Below, piece after piece: positions 32,460-43,012 of a DNA stretch of 64,000 nucleotides. The notes beneath the pieces were generated by a model. It was not told where the DNA came from and searched no databases. It was given only the letters and a program-made list of their open reading frames with translations. This stretch comes from Ophiobolus disseminans (Eukaryota; Ascomycota; Dothideomycetes; Pleosporales; Phaeosphaeriaceae). How positions within the stretch are numbered: position 1 is the first letter of the stretch; each line of letters begins with the position of its first letter. A program made the position numbers and the translations under genes. Location: contig MU006217.1 of assembly GCA_010093685.1 (NCBI GenBank), forward strand, positions 1,244,067 through 1,308,066. The letters run 5' to 3'.

Positions 32460-34673
32460 CTAAACCCCACCATTCGCAAGTCCCTCCTTTTCCCTCGCCC
32501 TACGCTCCAACTCCTTATTCGACGGCCTACCCCTCTTCTTCTTACTCGGCGACTCCTCCACGCCACCTGCACTCTTCTTCACATCCACCACCTCCCCAAG
32601 CTCCTCCGCTCCAGCACCCGGCCACTTCACGGCCCCACCACCCTTCGCATCCCTCTCCCTCACGCCCAAAAACTCCATACACACGTCCCCCTCCCCGCCG
32701 ACCGCGCTCTTCTTGCCCGTAAGCAACAGCCCCATGTCCACGCGCAGCAACACATACCCGTTGCCCAAACACACCAGCCCCATCGTATACCCCTCCGCGC
32801 TCGTCGTCAGCGTCGTAACGCGGAAACTCGCATGCGGCGGCGGCGTAAAAGCGAGCAATGTGCACGCAACGGGACTAGGTGGAACAGCCAGGCGCGCGGT
32901 GTAATTGCTATTCGACTTGAAGCCCGACGGGCGAGAAATAGACAGCGTGCGCTGCCCGAAGCCATATCGATCGACGTGGCTGGCCGCGTACTTGGGGCAG
33001 TAGAGCGTGTACACACCCTCTAGTTTTCCCAAGGCGACGGGTACGCGCGCTGCGATGGCGTTGGAGAGGAAGCGCTCTGCTTCGATGCATGCTGCGATGG
33101 CGGCGTCGAAGGATGCTTGCTCTGCGTCGGTGCAGACTGAGAATTTCAGGAGAGTCGAGTTCTCGTCGCGCATGAGGCGGAGCACTTGTTCGGATTTGGC
33201 GTTACATCCTGTTGCGGACTTCAAGCAGGGCAGCGGGCCTGCGGCGGCGTTGGTAGCGCGCAAGGAGAGGTGGTCGCGCAGGCATTCAGCTTCGCCCGAG
33301 AAATTGACGGTGGCTTGCGCGAGGAGGAATGATTTGGCAAAGGTGTGGGCGCTGGATTCGGCGTGGGTTTCGGCCTTGGGTTTTCTAGATGAGGGCGTGA
33401 AGAAGGGGTTCAACTCGCCGCTGGATGTGGGTGAGTGCTTGCCCATGCGCGCAAAGGCGTCTTTGATGCTCATTGAGGAGGCGCTGGAGACGGAGGATTC
33501 GCGGGCGCGGGGACGGGGCTTGGGGTCATCGTTCAAGGGCGCAGTGTAGCGGAGGAGGTTGGACGATGTGAGGTCATCTTGGCTACTAGGTTCGATGGCG
33601 TCTTTCTTGGTCCTGAAGAGTGCTGCTGGCGCGGATGAGGGCTGTTCAACGGCTGAGGACGAGGTGGCGAAATTGCCCGAAACAGTCTTTGACTTCTTGC
33701 GCTCAGTCATGGCTCCAACTTCCTTAGGCATACTAAAGGGGATAGGAGTCTTCCAGCCAGGAGTTGCCTCGCGTGGCATCTGTGAAGGAGGCGTCTCAGT
33801 GACCAGTACCTTAGACTCGCGGGGTGCAAGAAGTTTCCGATGCTCGACTGGAGAGCCCATGGCACTCGTTTTTTGCAAAGACGATTGCTGTGGGAATGGA
33901 ACGGGAGTCTTCTTGGGAGTCGAAGCATATGGTGATGCTGTCTTCTGCACATTACTGGTGGAAACAGTGTCGTTGGTGTTCAGACTTGTGCGACTCTTGT
34001 CCTTCTTGTTCTTCTGCTTCTTGGCTGGGGGCAATTCATTCTCGGTGGACTTCTTGACAGGCTTATCTGCTTGATCTTGTCCCACATCGATGGTAGGAGC
34101 TGTTGCACTCTTTCGCTTCGCCCTATCTCTCTTCTTCGACGGCTTTTCGGTGTGCTCTTTTGAGTCCTGGTTGCCATCAAAAATTGCGCCGATATTGCCC
34201 ACTGAGCTCTTCAAGTTCTGCAGCCAAGCTGGGTCCAACACGGAGATGTCGCTGTTGTGTGCATCACGACCCAGTGACGGAGAGTCGGCATTGACCTCGC
34301 TACCTCTCTTGCGCTTCTTCTTGACCGACGAGCGCGCCTCATCAGTATTCTTCTCTTTCTTCGTGCTCTTATCCTTTGATCTGGATACTGTGGGTGTCGC
34401 ACCAGTCTCGGCAGGTGCAGGTGTGCCCTTCGCCTCGCCCTCCTTCTTTGCACCTACAGACTCTCGCTTCGTCTTCTTGTCTTTCTTTGACTTGCCCTTG
34501 CGCTCACCATTCGCTAAGTCAGTCACCGCCTGTGCCGTCTTTGCAATGACTTTTGCGGCTGGCGTGGTTTCCTCCTCTTGGAAGGCCATCGAGTTAAAGA
34601 CAGGGCGGTGTATCTGAGGCGATCCACCGTACAAGTGCTGTCGCGGGATTGCGTATAAACCTTTGGGTGGCAT
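32460..34673 (-). CDS. Lys-rich nuclear-type protein with AT-hook-like C-terminus, unknown function
   Basis: A single exon of 737 residues. Residues 40-460 are disordered and rich in Lys, Ser and Pro with many basic clusters (KKRKRGS, KKQKNKKDK), pointing to the nucleus or nucleolus. A folded region follows at about 460-680: CLRDHLSLRA, a helical stretch around ACIEAERFLSNAIA, GVYTLYCPKY and VCLGNGYVLLRVDMG. The end carries KKKRGRPSNKE, an AT-hook-like GRP core, for minor-groove DNA binding. The C-terminal folded region resembles the 256-residue protein encoded at 38080-38850 on the same strand. I do not recognise the family. The start MPPKGLYAIPRQHLYGG is the first ATG in frame. Confidence 0.75.
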   Translation of the reverse strand: MPPKGLYAIPRQHLYGGSPQIHRPVFNSMAFQEEETTPAAKVIAKTAQAVTDLANGERKGKSKKDKKTKRESVGAKKEGEAKGTPAPAETGATPTVSRSKDKSTKKEKNTDEARSSVKKKRKRGSEVNADSPSLGRDAHNSDISVLDPAWLQNLKSSVGNIGAIFDGNQDSKEHTEKPSKKRDRAKRKSATAPTIDVGQDQADKPVKKSTENELPPAKKQKNKKDKSRTSLNTNDTVSTSNVQKTASPYASTPKKTPVPFPQQSSLQKTSAMGSPVEHRKLLAPRESKVLVTETPPSQMPREATPGWKTPIPFSMPKEVGAMTERKKSKTVSGNFATSSSAVEQPSSAPAALFRTKKDAIEPSSQDDLTSSNLLRYTAPLNDDPKPRPRARESSVSSASSMSIKDAFARMGKHSPTSSGELNPFFTPSSRKPKAETHAESSAHTFAKSFLLAQATVNFSGEAECLRDHLSLRATNAAAGPLPCLKSATGCNAKSEQVLRLMRDENSTLLKFSVCTDAEQASFDAAIAACIEAERFLSNAIAARVPVALGKLEGVYTLYCPKYAASHVDRYGFGQRTLSISRPSGFKSNSNYTARLAVPPSPVACTLLAFTPPPHASFRVTTLTTSAEGYTMGLVCLGNGYVLLRVDMGLLLTGKKSAVGGEGDVCMEFLGVRERDAKGGGAVKWPGAGAEELGEVVDVKKSAGGVEESPSKKKRGRPSNKELERRAREKEGLANGGV

Positions 34674-35812
34674 ACTTACGTAAGTCGCGGTGCTCGTAGG
34701 AAGCGGTAGACAGATTGGGAAGCAATGCGGTCAATCCGATGCTGGCGGCAAAGAAGTAGAACTACCTGGTGGCTGATGCGAGTGCGCGCGTGCAGATCCA
34801 ACTCGAGGTGGTAAGCCGAACCAAAGGAAAGGTGCGACCGTTGAGGGAAAGAGGCTGGGCGCGAACTGGGGAAATTGCGGGTTGACGCGTGATCAAAACA
34901 AGGCGAGCGCACGGCGACGCGAAGTGAAGGTGAGCATGAAGTGCGGGAATTTCGCTTTCACTGTGACTTCCGCGATATGGGCACGTAAGTCGGTCGCGAT
35001 CAGCGACACATGGACCATTCGAAAATAGGATAAGCGGTCTTGTCTGTCAATTTAGATAGTGACAACCCTACCCTTTCTGCTCTCTAGTACATAGCCGAAA
35101 ACGACTGCAAATTGGACTTGCTTGAACTTCGACCATATGAAAGAGAGATTGTGGACAAGACAAGAGAAAGAGCATTGTTGAAAGCAACGAGCTATCGTTT
35201 CTAGATGCCACGGCGACGAGGATGTAGGACACCAGAAGTAGCGCTAGACAACCCATCGCACTTGAGAAAGGATACATTATCGTCAAATTACAGTCACGTC
35301 TAATGTCGACAGAGAGGTTAGCTCGTGTGTATATAACAATGTGTTAAGAAAGGAAGATGAGCTATTCGAGCAGCAAGACACATTGTGGTAGCTTCGCAAA
35401 GCACAGACGATGACATCATTGTACATACAACACCAAGTTCACGCGTCTCTTAATACAAAGACCTCACAAACCATCCTATAGGAGACAGAATGCATTCTGT
35501 TCACCTTATATGCCATCTCGTCAGAGATCCAACAAACTATAAAGCAAGCTAAGCCTGGAGGAGCTCGAATTTGGCGATGCTCCGTGTCTTGTTGTCTAGA
35601 TGGGAATGGGAAGCCTGGCTATCTTCGCAACACTATAAAGCGTCTAAAAGAAGTTGATAAGCAGGCGAGGAGGGGCACACTTTACTATGCTGTGACAGAA
35701 ATCATTGTAGGACTCGTTGAGTAGTGGCACGCGCCATAATTATGAGTCGATACAACTCCGTTGGTCTACTCATATTCTCCTTATCAGCATCTCAGCCCCA
35801 GTGTTTGCACGC
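34674..35812. other. Gene-free spacer
   Basis: 1139 bp upstream of the Lys-rich gene and downstream of the broken gene at 35813-36802. AT-rich around 35040-35700. No convincing frame, RNA gene or repeat. Confidence 0.5.
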
Positions 35813-36802
35813 TCAAGTCCACCTACCACTCCACTTCCACACCTCCACTCCTGGATCATAGTCCTCCCAGAACATATTCTCAAGCGGGACCCCGCCCTCC
35901 TCTTCATTATCTGAGACAACCTCTTCCTCCTTCACCTCGACCCCATCATCTGAAACCGCCTCCTCTTTCATCACGATTTGCTATTCACCATCCTTGATGC
36001 CCTTTTCTTCTAGCGCCCCCTTTCCCCTTCCTACAACTTGTGATCCTCCCCAATTTTTCTTGTAAACCCCAAAATCGGCACTCTTATCCCACTCTACATC
36101 CCCCAGGACTTCCGCTAGAGTTTACCGCAAGCGCCTCCACTTCCTTAACAACTTCTGGGCCGACTTCTCGAACATCTCCGTCTCTCTCCTGGCTACCTTT
36201 GCTGTCATCGCCATTGCAAACTGCGCTTGCTTCAGCTTTTTTCGAGCCGCTTCAAACTTTGCGGAGTCGGGAGTGTTGGACGTTGACTTGTATGTGTCGC
36301 GTTATTGCCTGAAGTTATGTACGTCGGCGTGGTAGCGGCGGAGAACGAGCTGGAATTGTAGACGGGCTTGGGCAATGGCTTGAATGTTGGGGTCTTTGGA
36401 GCAGGCTTCAGTGTACCACTGCCGTACGTAGTGTGAGGTCTCGCGTGCTTTCGTAATGCTGTTGAAACGCGGCATCGGCATCGGCGGCGGTGTCAGCCAT
36501 AGTGGGATTGGTGGAGTTGAGTGGATTAGAGACTATTTGTTGCGATGTGTTCTGGAGCACGAACAACTGATTTGATTGAAATAGAAGGAGCAAACAGCTT
36601 ACCGGCTTGGCTTTTACGGTGAAAGCGTGCAGACCAGGCGCAGCCGACCGCACATACAGGGCACTCCCATCAAGTAAATCATCCTGGACAGCGAATTCGG
36701 ACAGAGACAAGAAAGGATGGGAAGCTTAGCCTAAGATATAAAAGAAATCTCCGCACGCCATGAACTCCTTGTTGCCTTTGCCATGAACTCCTCACCTCCC
36801 AT
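35813..36802 (-). pseudogene. Broken conserved-looking gene: one frame with three internal stops
   Basis: A model with a 7-nt first exon (36796-36802), exon 36603-36724 and a long last exon from 36532 splices cleanly (introns 71 and 70 bp; donors GTGAGG and GTAAGC). It reads MGASHPFLSLSEFAVQDD, SALYVRSAAPGLHAF, PLWLTPPPMPMPRF, ETSHYVRQWYTEACSKDP and then a helical, basic part and an acidic tail ending in EVWKWSGRWT. In this one frame, stops occur at 36302-36304 (TAA), 36122-36124 (TAA) and 35981-35983 (TAG). The first and third could be removed by weak in-frame introns (66 and 54 nt); the second has no plausible intron. If the first stop is real, only 119 residues are made. Function unknown. 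Gln fits all three stop positions. Confidence 0.5.
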
Positions 36803-36849
36803 GACGCAGTTTTTCCCTGTTCGATCGCACATCCACCCGTCCAGCCTTC

Positions 36850-37615
36850 TCATGCGATCTCCATAGCGTCGTCTTTGGCAGCAGACTTCTTCGCCCGTTG
36901 CCTGTCCTTCTTCTCCCGCCTAACCTCGGCCGCCCTCTTCCGCGCCCCCTTTTGCCGCCCATTTTGCTTCCCGTCTAATTTAGGTGCCAAATCCTGCCGG
37001 GCTGCACGGTCATCAAGCCATCGCTTATGATGGGCTTTGCGTTTCTCCATCTTGGCCATGTTCTGGCGGGTGCGTTTTGCTGGTGGAGTTAGTGCACTAT
37101 TTTGAAAGACGAGCACTAGTGCCAAGACTGGGGTGGAAGCGAATGTATAATGTTAGGTAGAGAACAGAACGTACACAACTTCTGCTGGGCCGGTGTCATA
37201 ACAACGTCCGTCGGCGGGTCTGCAGTCACCTGTCCAGCATCGCCTGCATGGTGTTATTAGCTTTATAACTCTCTTGTAGCCCAACGCATTCACTGCGACC
37301 ACCTTTCAGGCTTGCATAAGTCTCAGCCATGCGCACACCTTACATACCGGTAGCAGCAGCGTCACCATTCGACGTCTGGAATGCCCCTCCCAGCAGCGTT
37401 TCCAGCTCTTCGCTAAGTTCACCGACCTGCTTACGCTCTTTTCTCTTCTTGGTTTTCGATTTTTTGATTCTTGATGGTGAGAGACTTCGCTCGCTGTGCG
37501 CTGATTGGTCACTGTCACTGTCGCTTGAACCAGAGAGATGATCCTCGCCCATCCTGAAGCCGGCAATGGCCGCGCCCGCGGGGGCGGCGGTTATATTTGT
37601 GAGTGCAGTAGCCAT
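36850..37615 (-). CDS. Small basic nuclear-type protein, unknown function
   Basis: Three exons: 37348-37615, 37175-37243 and 36850-37079, with introns of 104 and 95 bp, give 188 residues. Exon 1 reads MATALTNITAAPAGAAIAGF, then an acidic Ser/Asp patch (GSSDSDSDQSAHSE) and KKSKTKKRKERK. Exon 2 adds GDAGQVTADPPTDVVMTP. Exon 3 is strongly basic and helical (MAKMEKRKAHHKRWLDD, RREKKDRQRAKKSA). Composition suggests a nucleolar or RNA-associated protein. For the second intron I chose GTACGT...CACCAG with a CTAAC branch site; an alternative (GTGTAC donor, AATAG acceptor) would give FALTPPAKR in place of LSKR. The stop lies only 47 bp from the start of the broken gene. Confidence 0.65.
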
Positions 37616-38079
37616 TATGTGGAGAGTGGTGTGGTGAGTGAAGTTGCAGACTTGGGTGTTGGAAAAGGTAAGGAACGAACGGCGAAAAGCGGAACAACGT
37701 TGCTCCTGCGCACGTGATTGGTTGTTCATTGAATCTACCATTATGTCGCTACCCGATGCCTGATTCGCGTACCAATGCTGTTCTAACATCTACCTGTGGT
37801 TCCGCCTTTTGAAGATTGAATGCTATATGAAAATGCCGCCCAAGCGTAGCTATAAGTATGGATGTGAAAGGAAGGTCAAGTCAAGTGTAGAGATGTGCCC
37901 GTGACGGGAGAAGTAGAAGTGATAACAAAGAGATTCGTGGCGAGTCGTTAGTGCATATTGTCGGCGGTCAGGGTGGCAGCCCTGCCTCGACTTCCATTCC
38001 AGAGCGCCCTACGCCAAAGCCAGAGCGCCGTCTGGCTTTGTCTGCAACTCCGTCCCAAGCAAGCAAGCACGCAGAAGCA
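37616..38079. other. Gene-free spacer
   Basis: 464 bp containing the promoter of the small basic protein gene and the 3' flank of the gene at 38080. Nothing else seen. Confidence 0.55.
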
Positions 38080-38850
38080 CTATGAATCCATGTCGTCGTC
38101 GACGAAGAAGCCCCAGAACAGGACCTCCTCGTTCTCGCGCCCCCGCAGGCCGTCGCCATAGACGTCTGCGCACATTTCTATGGGCACCTCGAGCTTGATG
38201 CAGCCGTTGCCGAGGAAGGTGAAGAGCAGCCACGAGTCGTACGCGGGGAAGGCGCCGTTGTCCTCGGGCTTTCTGCTGAGGATGCCGCGGTTCTGCAGCG
38301 AGGGCGTGCTGGGCAGGCGGAAGGTGTGGTAGGGCAGCGTCTCCAGCGAGTCGGCGACGAAGAAGGCGCTGTTGAGGGCGAGCTCGACGTTGACCGACGA
38401 CGCGTGCGGGTCTGCGGTGCCGGGCGGGGCGGCGTGCTTGTGGAAGCGCAGCGAGCCGAAGCGCAGGTCGGTGGGCTGGCCGAGGAGGTCGAACAGCTCG
38501 GTCGAGTAGAGACGGAAGTAGCCGTTGTGCAGGCTGCCGAGGTCGTCGTCGGCGGCGGGGGCGCCGCTCAGCGTCATGTTGTGCAGGTGCTCCTCGACGC
38601 GCTTGCCCTCGGACTCGACGGCATTGAGGGAGCGGCGGATGTGCTTGCGCGTGTACTTTGTGCTGAGGTCCGAGATGGCGAGGCGGCAGGCTTCGCGGCG
38701 CACGTCGTCGCGGCAGGCGCTGTCGAGGGCGTCGCTGCCGGATGCGTCAAGGGAGAGCATCAGGCCCGTCTCAAACGTCTTGACGAGCTCCTCGAACTCG
38801 CGCATCACCCGAGCCAGGGGAGACGAGTCGGCACCGGGGATGACGGCCAT
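38080..38850 (-). CDS. Unknown protein, possible distant relative of the C-terminal domain encoded at 32460-34673
   Basis: A single exon of 256 residues, very GC-rich in third positions. The N-terminal half is helical (VMREFEELVKTFETGLML, RREACRLAISDL, HIRRSLNAVESEGKRVEEHL). The second half reads GYFRLYSTELFDLLG, SVNVELALNSAFFVAD, YHTFRLPSTP and SWLLFTFLGNGCIKLEVP, and ends in an acidic FFVDDDMDS. The order of G-Y-x-L-Y, S-x-N-x-x, F-R-L and LGNG-hydrophobic motifs is shared with the Lys-rich protein 4 kb away, so the two may be old paralogues. No catalytic motif or targeting signal is seen. The ATG at 38850 is the first in frame, and a (GCA)7 tract lies 52 bp upstream of it. Confidence 0.65.
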   Translation of the reverse strand: MAVIPGADSSPLARVMREFEELVKTFETGLMLSLDASGSDALDSACRDDVRREACRLAISDLSTKYTRKHIRRSLNAVESEGKRVEEHLHNMTLSGAPAADDDLGSLHNGYFRLYSTELFDLLGQPTDLRFGSLRFHKHAAPPGTADPHASSVNVELALNSAFFVADSLETLPYHTFRLPSTPSLQNRGILSRKPEDNGAFPAYDSWLLFTFLGNGCIKLEVPIEMCADVYGDGLRGRENEEVLFWGFFVDDDMDS

Positions 38851-41800
38851 TGGGGAACCACGGCCGCGTGGCGCGCAATATCGAGACTGCGGGCAACGGG
38901 GTGCTGCTGCTGCTGCTGCTGCCGCTGGAGGGGTGGTGGAGCAGCTCGGCTGTGGGTGCTGCGTGGTGCGGATCGCTGCAAGGGCAGAGGCGCAATCAAT
39001 CGGCCGTGTCGTCGTGAGGAGGATGGGGGGCGGCCGTTACTCGTGGCTTTCAACACGCACTGCTCGGGGGCTCAGACAAGCGGGCAGGCATCAGCACTCA
39101 AGAGACAAGAGACATGGAGCGAAAGCGAGTAGGGAAAGACCGAGATTTTGCAGAGTCGCGCGCCAAGGGCGTCCACGGGTGGTGGAGGTGCTGCATGTGC
39201 TGCTTGCCTACCTGGGTTATGCTCTGACGGCTCTGCGCGCGCTGCCTCCCCGGCGAATCAACCACGGCCACCGCCACGGCGATTCGCTTGCGTGCGTTGG
39301 AGTGCTACCGGTATCAGCGGTTAACGTTGCAGCGCTGCGTGCGCCATATCAAGACAACAGCCCCCGTCTATAGCAGAGGGAGCGCTGCGTGGGCATGGCG
39401 GCCATGCGCGCCTCATGTTGGACGCCAGACACGACAAAGGCACGCCAATGGGCGCCCATGGCCCTCGTCAGCCATCTCCGCATCGCCGCCTCATGCGCGT
39501 GTTTGGTGTGCCTCGAACAGCGAACGGACCCAGCCATCAGACGCCTGCAGACACGAACCAAGCTGTCGGGTCACCTCACAGTCGCTATCGGCCCGCTGCT
39601 TACACCACTGCCTCTCCTGCTCGGCCCGACCAGGACAGCCAGCACGCAGCGTCGACTCTCTGAGGCTGTCTGCACACGGCGCCGTCAAGACGAGCAGAGC
39701 AGAGCAGAGATGCACACGTCGATGCGGTGCGTGCCACTGCCCGCTGCAGCGTTGCACCGGCCGCCATGGCCGAGAAGGGCAGTTCAGCGTCCCGAGCCAG
39801 ACCAGATGCATCGCCCGTTGTGACACCCCGTCGCCGTCGAGTCGGTGTGGCCCTCGCCCATCGCCGTCGATTGTGTCGATCGCATCGTCTCCACGTTGGC
39901 AAAACGTAAAACGACCCCCACAATCTCCAGCCCCACTTGGCGCGAACCGTTGGACGTTGCAAGAGTGAAGGTGTGGTGCGAAGCTAGCGGTCGCTCTACT
40001 ACTAGTCGGACTCCAACTCTGACCCAGCGACGGGCTGAGCTAATCTTACCCTCGGCAGATGCGCTGAGCCGATATCTACGTACGGCAGGTCCATAAGTAC
40101 CAACACTATCACCCCACGCCCCTCCCTCCCCTCGACTATCGCCGTCTCACGCGCACAGTCACCCATCTGACCCTCGATGCTGAGCCTTTTCGTCCTGACG
40201 TGTCTACGCTGCTGTAGTCGGCACGACCGGCTGTTACTGCTCCTCCGCCATTGGTCGATGCATCGGCTCGTCCACTACACCCAAGTCCACCCGTGTTTCC
40301 ATGTCCTCGGAACCGCCATTCTCACACCGGATTTCCGACCGTCACATCTCAAGTCAGCACTTTGTCGCACATCGACCTCGCAGTCTGACCACTTCTGCCC
40401 GTGTTGGTTGTGCCCGCATTGCACCATCGCGCCTTATGAGTGCGTCGACTTCTGTCTGGCTCGCCTTACAGGGCGTACTTCAGCTTCGTGCTCCACGTGT
40501 GTTGAAGTTATGTGAGCCATGTCGGCACTTGATGCTGACCTCCATACCCTAGGATCGTGCGTGGTGACGATCCACTCCAGGGGATTGGGATCGAGGAAGA
40601 AGCGGGTTGCGCTAGTTGTGACGTCTGTCTGCTGAACCAGGCTGGAATGCGAACGTCACCTGACGCCATCCAAGAACAGCAACCCTCGAGCCCGGACCAT
40701 GGCTGCGTGTGGTGCGCAGGAGGGCCAGTTGGGGGTTGAAGCGTCTCCATATCCGACGAAACATGCTGGTCACCTTTCCTCTTCCAGTCGATCTAAGCCC
40801 TCGCAAAGATCCGCAGCTCGCTTGGAAGTCCCCAAATCCTTGTGTATACCTTCGGGGCATGCGTCAGACTCACGTCTGTGATAGTAACGCTTGGGCACCT
40901 GGGTCTGCATAGAGACTGAACATACAGCAGCCGATAAGCTTCTCCTGCATTTTGCAGCTTCTGCAGGCCGCGTATGCGACCCATTCGCTTCCTACTGGTC
41001 TCGAGGCCAAGATGCAGTCGGGGAACCACCTTAGCGGGACACAATCTGTGGCCGGGGTAAGGTCGCTAACCAGCTGACAGGAACTGCAATGTGCCTCGCT
41101 CAGTCACATTTAATCTAATCTTCTCATACACATCTCACCTCCGCGGTTCCAAGCTTTGGTGTCTCACCTCATACGTATAGTAAGACATCCGAGCTCAGTA
41201 CGCTGCCACGTTGTGTAATGGTTTTCAAGCTTTTCGGGGATCCGGGTACTCCTCGCTCACCCCGCCGGCTTCTTCTCATGTGGCCTACATCATTTTACAT
41301 GTCCAACTGGTTAGCACTGACAGGCTATGAACAGCACATCTTACAAATGCTCGTTAGAGGTATTAACGGCATGGATAGAGTTACACTTGTTCCCAGCTTT
41401 CTGCTAGGAGATTCAAGCTCTACCGTCTTGTAGCATGGTGTGATGAGGTCTGGACCTAGTCGATGGAAGCAGCATGACGCTATATCTGAAGTGAGCTCTA
41501 CCTGAGGACAGTGCATTCAGCCATGTCAATGCGAGGCTTGTGGTAGGTATCCAGGTAGTAAAGGAGAAGCCACACTCTCCTCATTTTGCAACTCTTGTGT
41601 AACTGTGACGTACGTCGTACCTGCATTTTCTTCACAATGTTAATGTTAACTTCCATGTTATGTATCAGCAGTTGCATTTTGAGTACGCAATGCAGGCAGT
41701 TGTGCTTCTTCGCCTCGCTCCAAGTTGTGTTTTTCCCCACGCGGTTGCACCTTCCCTCCAACACCAGGTGTTGACCTAAGCAATTGAAAGGAAAAGACGC

Positions 41801-43012
41801 AAGAGGATGAATGAAGGAAGTGCATGAATGAAGGAATAATAAAGACGCAAGAAACTGATCAAGGAAAGGCGAGAAAGTGGAGGAGACGAGGCGAGCTGCT
41901 AGCGAGTCGATGATCGTGGCAGGTGGGGAGAGGTTGTTCCTTCCTTCCTTCCCCATGAAATTTCCCACAACACTCATCTCAGCTTTAGACCCGACACCAG
42001 TTCCTTTCTACACAGACATTCTTCTCTGCATAGCGTGCAGCATGAATGTGGTTGCCGTTCGCGAATCATCGCCCTCAACGAGAATTACCGGTTCCACTCC
42101 CAAACCACCTCCTCCCATACTCGCCAGCGACACAATCAGGGAAACCTGCAAGACCACCAAGACGAAACCGCTAGGAAGGATCAAACACTTTTTGACTCGT
42201 CGATCCCAATTTTTCACTACTCGACATCATAATCGTACCTGGAATGAGTGCAGAAGCTGAAGTAAGAGGAATCGTAACAGGAGATAGAGCTCTTCGGTGT
42301 GATATCACCATATAACAAGCCGTTTGCAGACATCTGCTGCTCTACCTGCTGTTAGATGGTGATGTTCATCTCTTATGATTACGTCACGAAACATGCACTT
42401 TCCCGCTTTGTACAATTTCACTCACTGCGATGTTAGATGCGACGAGGCGGATTCCGGTTGCACAATCATCTCAGACACGGTTCTCCGCGTCGTTTTGCGA
42501 ATCTTAGATTAAAACGTCTACGTCTAGGTCACCGTGCGCCTCAATGGTGACACGAGATGGCTTGTTTGCGATCCATCCATGTCTCAGTCTTTCTTCGAAG
42601 ATCTTCATCTACATAGAAAGCCCCCAGCCGCACTCGATTTGCCGCCTGCTTTCCAAGAGGAGCTGCTGAGTGACACTAATCTGTCTACACAGTTTACGTC
42701 AAAAGAGTTCGGAGAAAGCGTTTGCTATATATTGCTATCTCTCCGGTGAAAGAGAGAATGGTTAGGACAAACGGAGATCCCGCGATGGTAGGGAATGAGG
42801 AGACCGCTAGCAGAGCATGAACAGCGCAACGCGACGAACTCCAACTTCCAGCACCTTCGAAGGTTGCGCCCCGCTCTCTTTGACTTCTGGTTCCAAAACA
42901 CAACGCCTTAGACCCGCAGCCACCGCAACACACCTTCAACCAAGAACGAGACCAACAGCTCTCTAAACCTGTGCCTGTAAGTGATCGCCAGCAGCATAAA
43001 GATACAACCAAT
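38851..43012. other. 4.2-kb region without a convincing gene
   Basis: The left part (38.9-40.0 kb) is GC-rich and open in many phases on both strands, but no frame reads as protein. The right part contains only short frames. The last few hundred bases must hold the promoter of the Asn/Gly-rich gene. I saw no transposon ends, tRNA or conserved motif. A small minus-strand frame at 42008-42217 has one possible membrane helix and is too weak to call. Confidence 0.5.
38902..38922. repeat. (TGC)7 microsatellite
   Basis: Seven perfect tgc units followed by an imperfect one. It lies in the 5' flank of the gene at 38080-38850, where the transcript would read (GCA)n. Confidence 0.85.

Noticed and set aside
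38326..39373. Plus-strand frames of 268 and 282 codons opposite the gene at 38080
   Set aside because: Gly/Val/Ala/Arg-rich antisense shadows; the minus-strand frame is the protein-like one.
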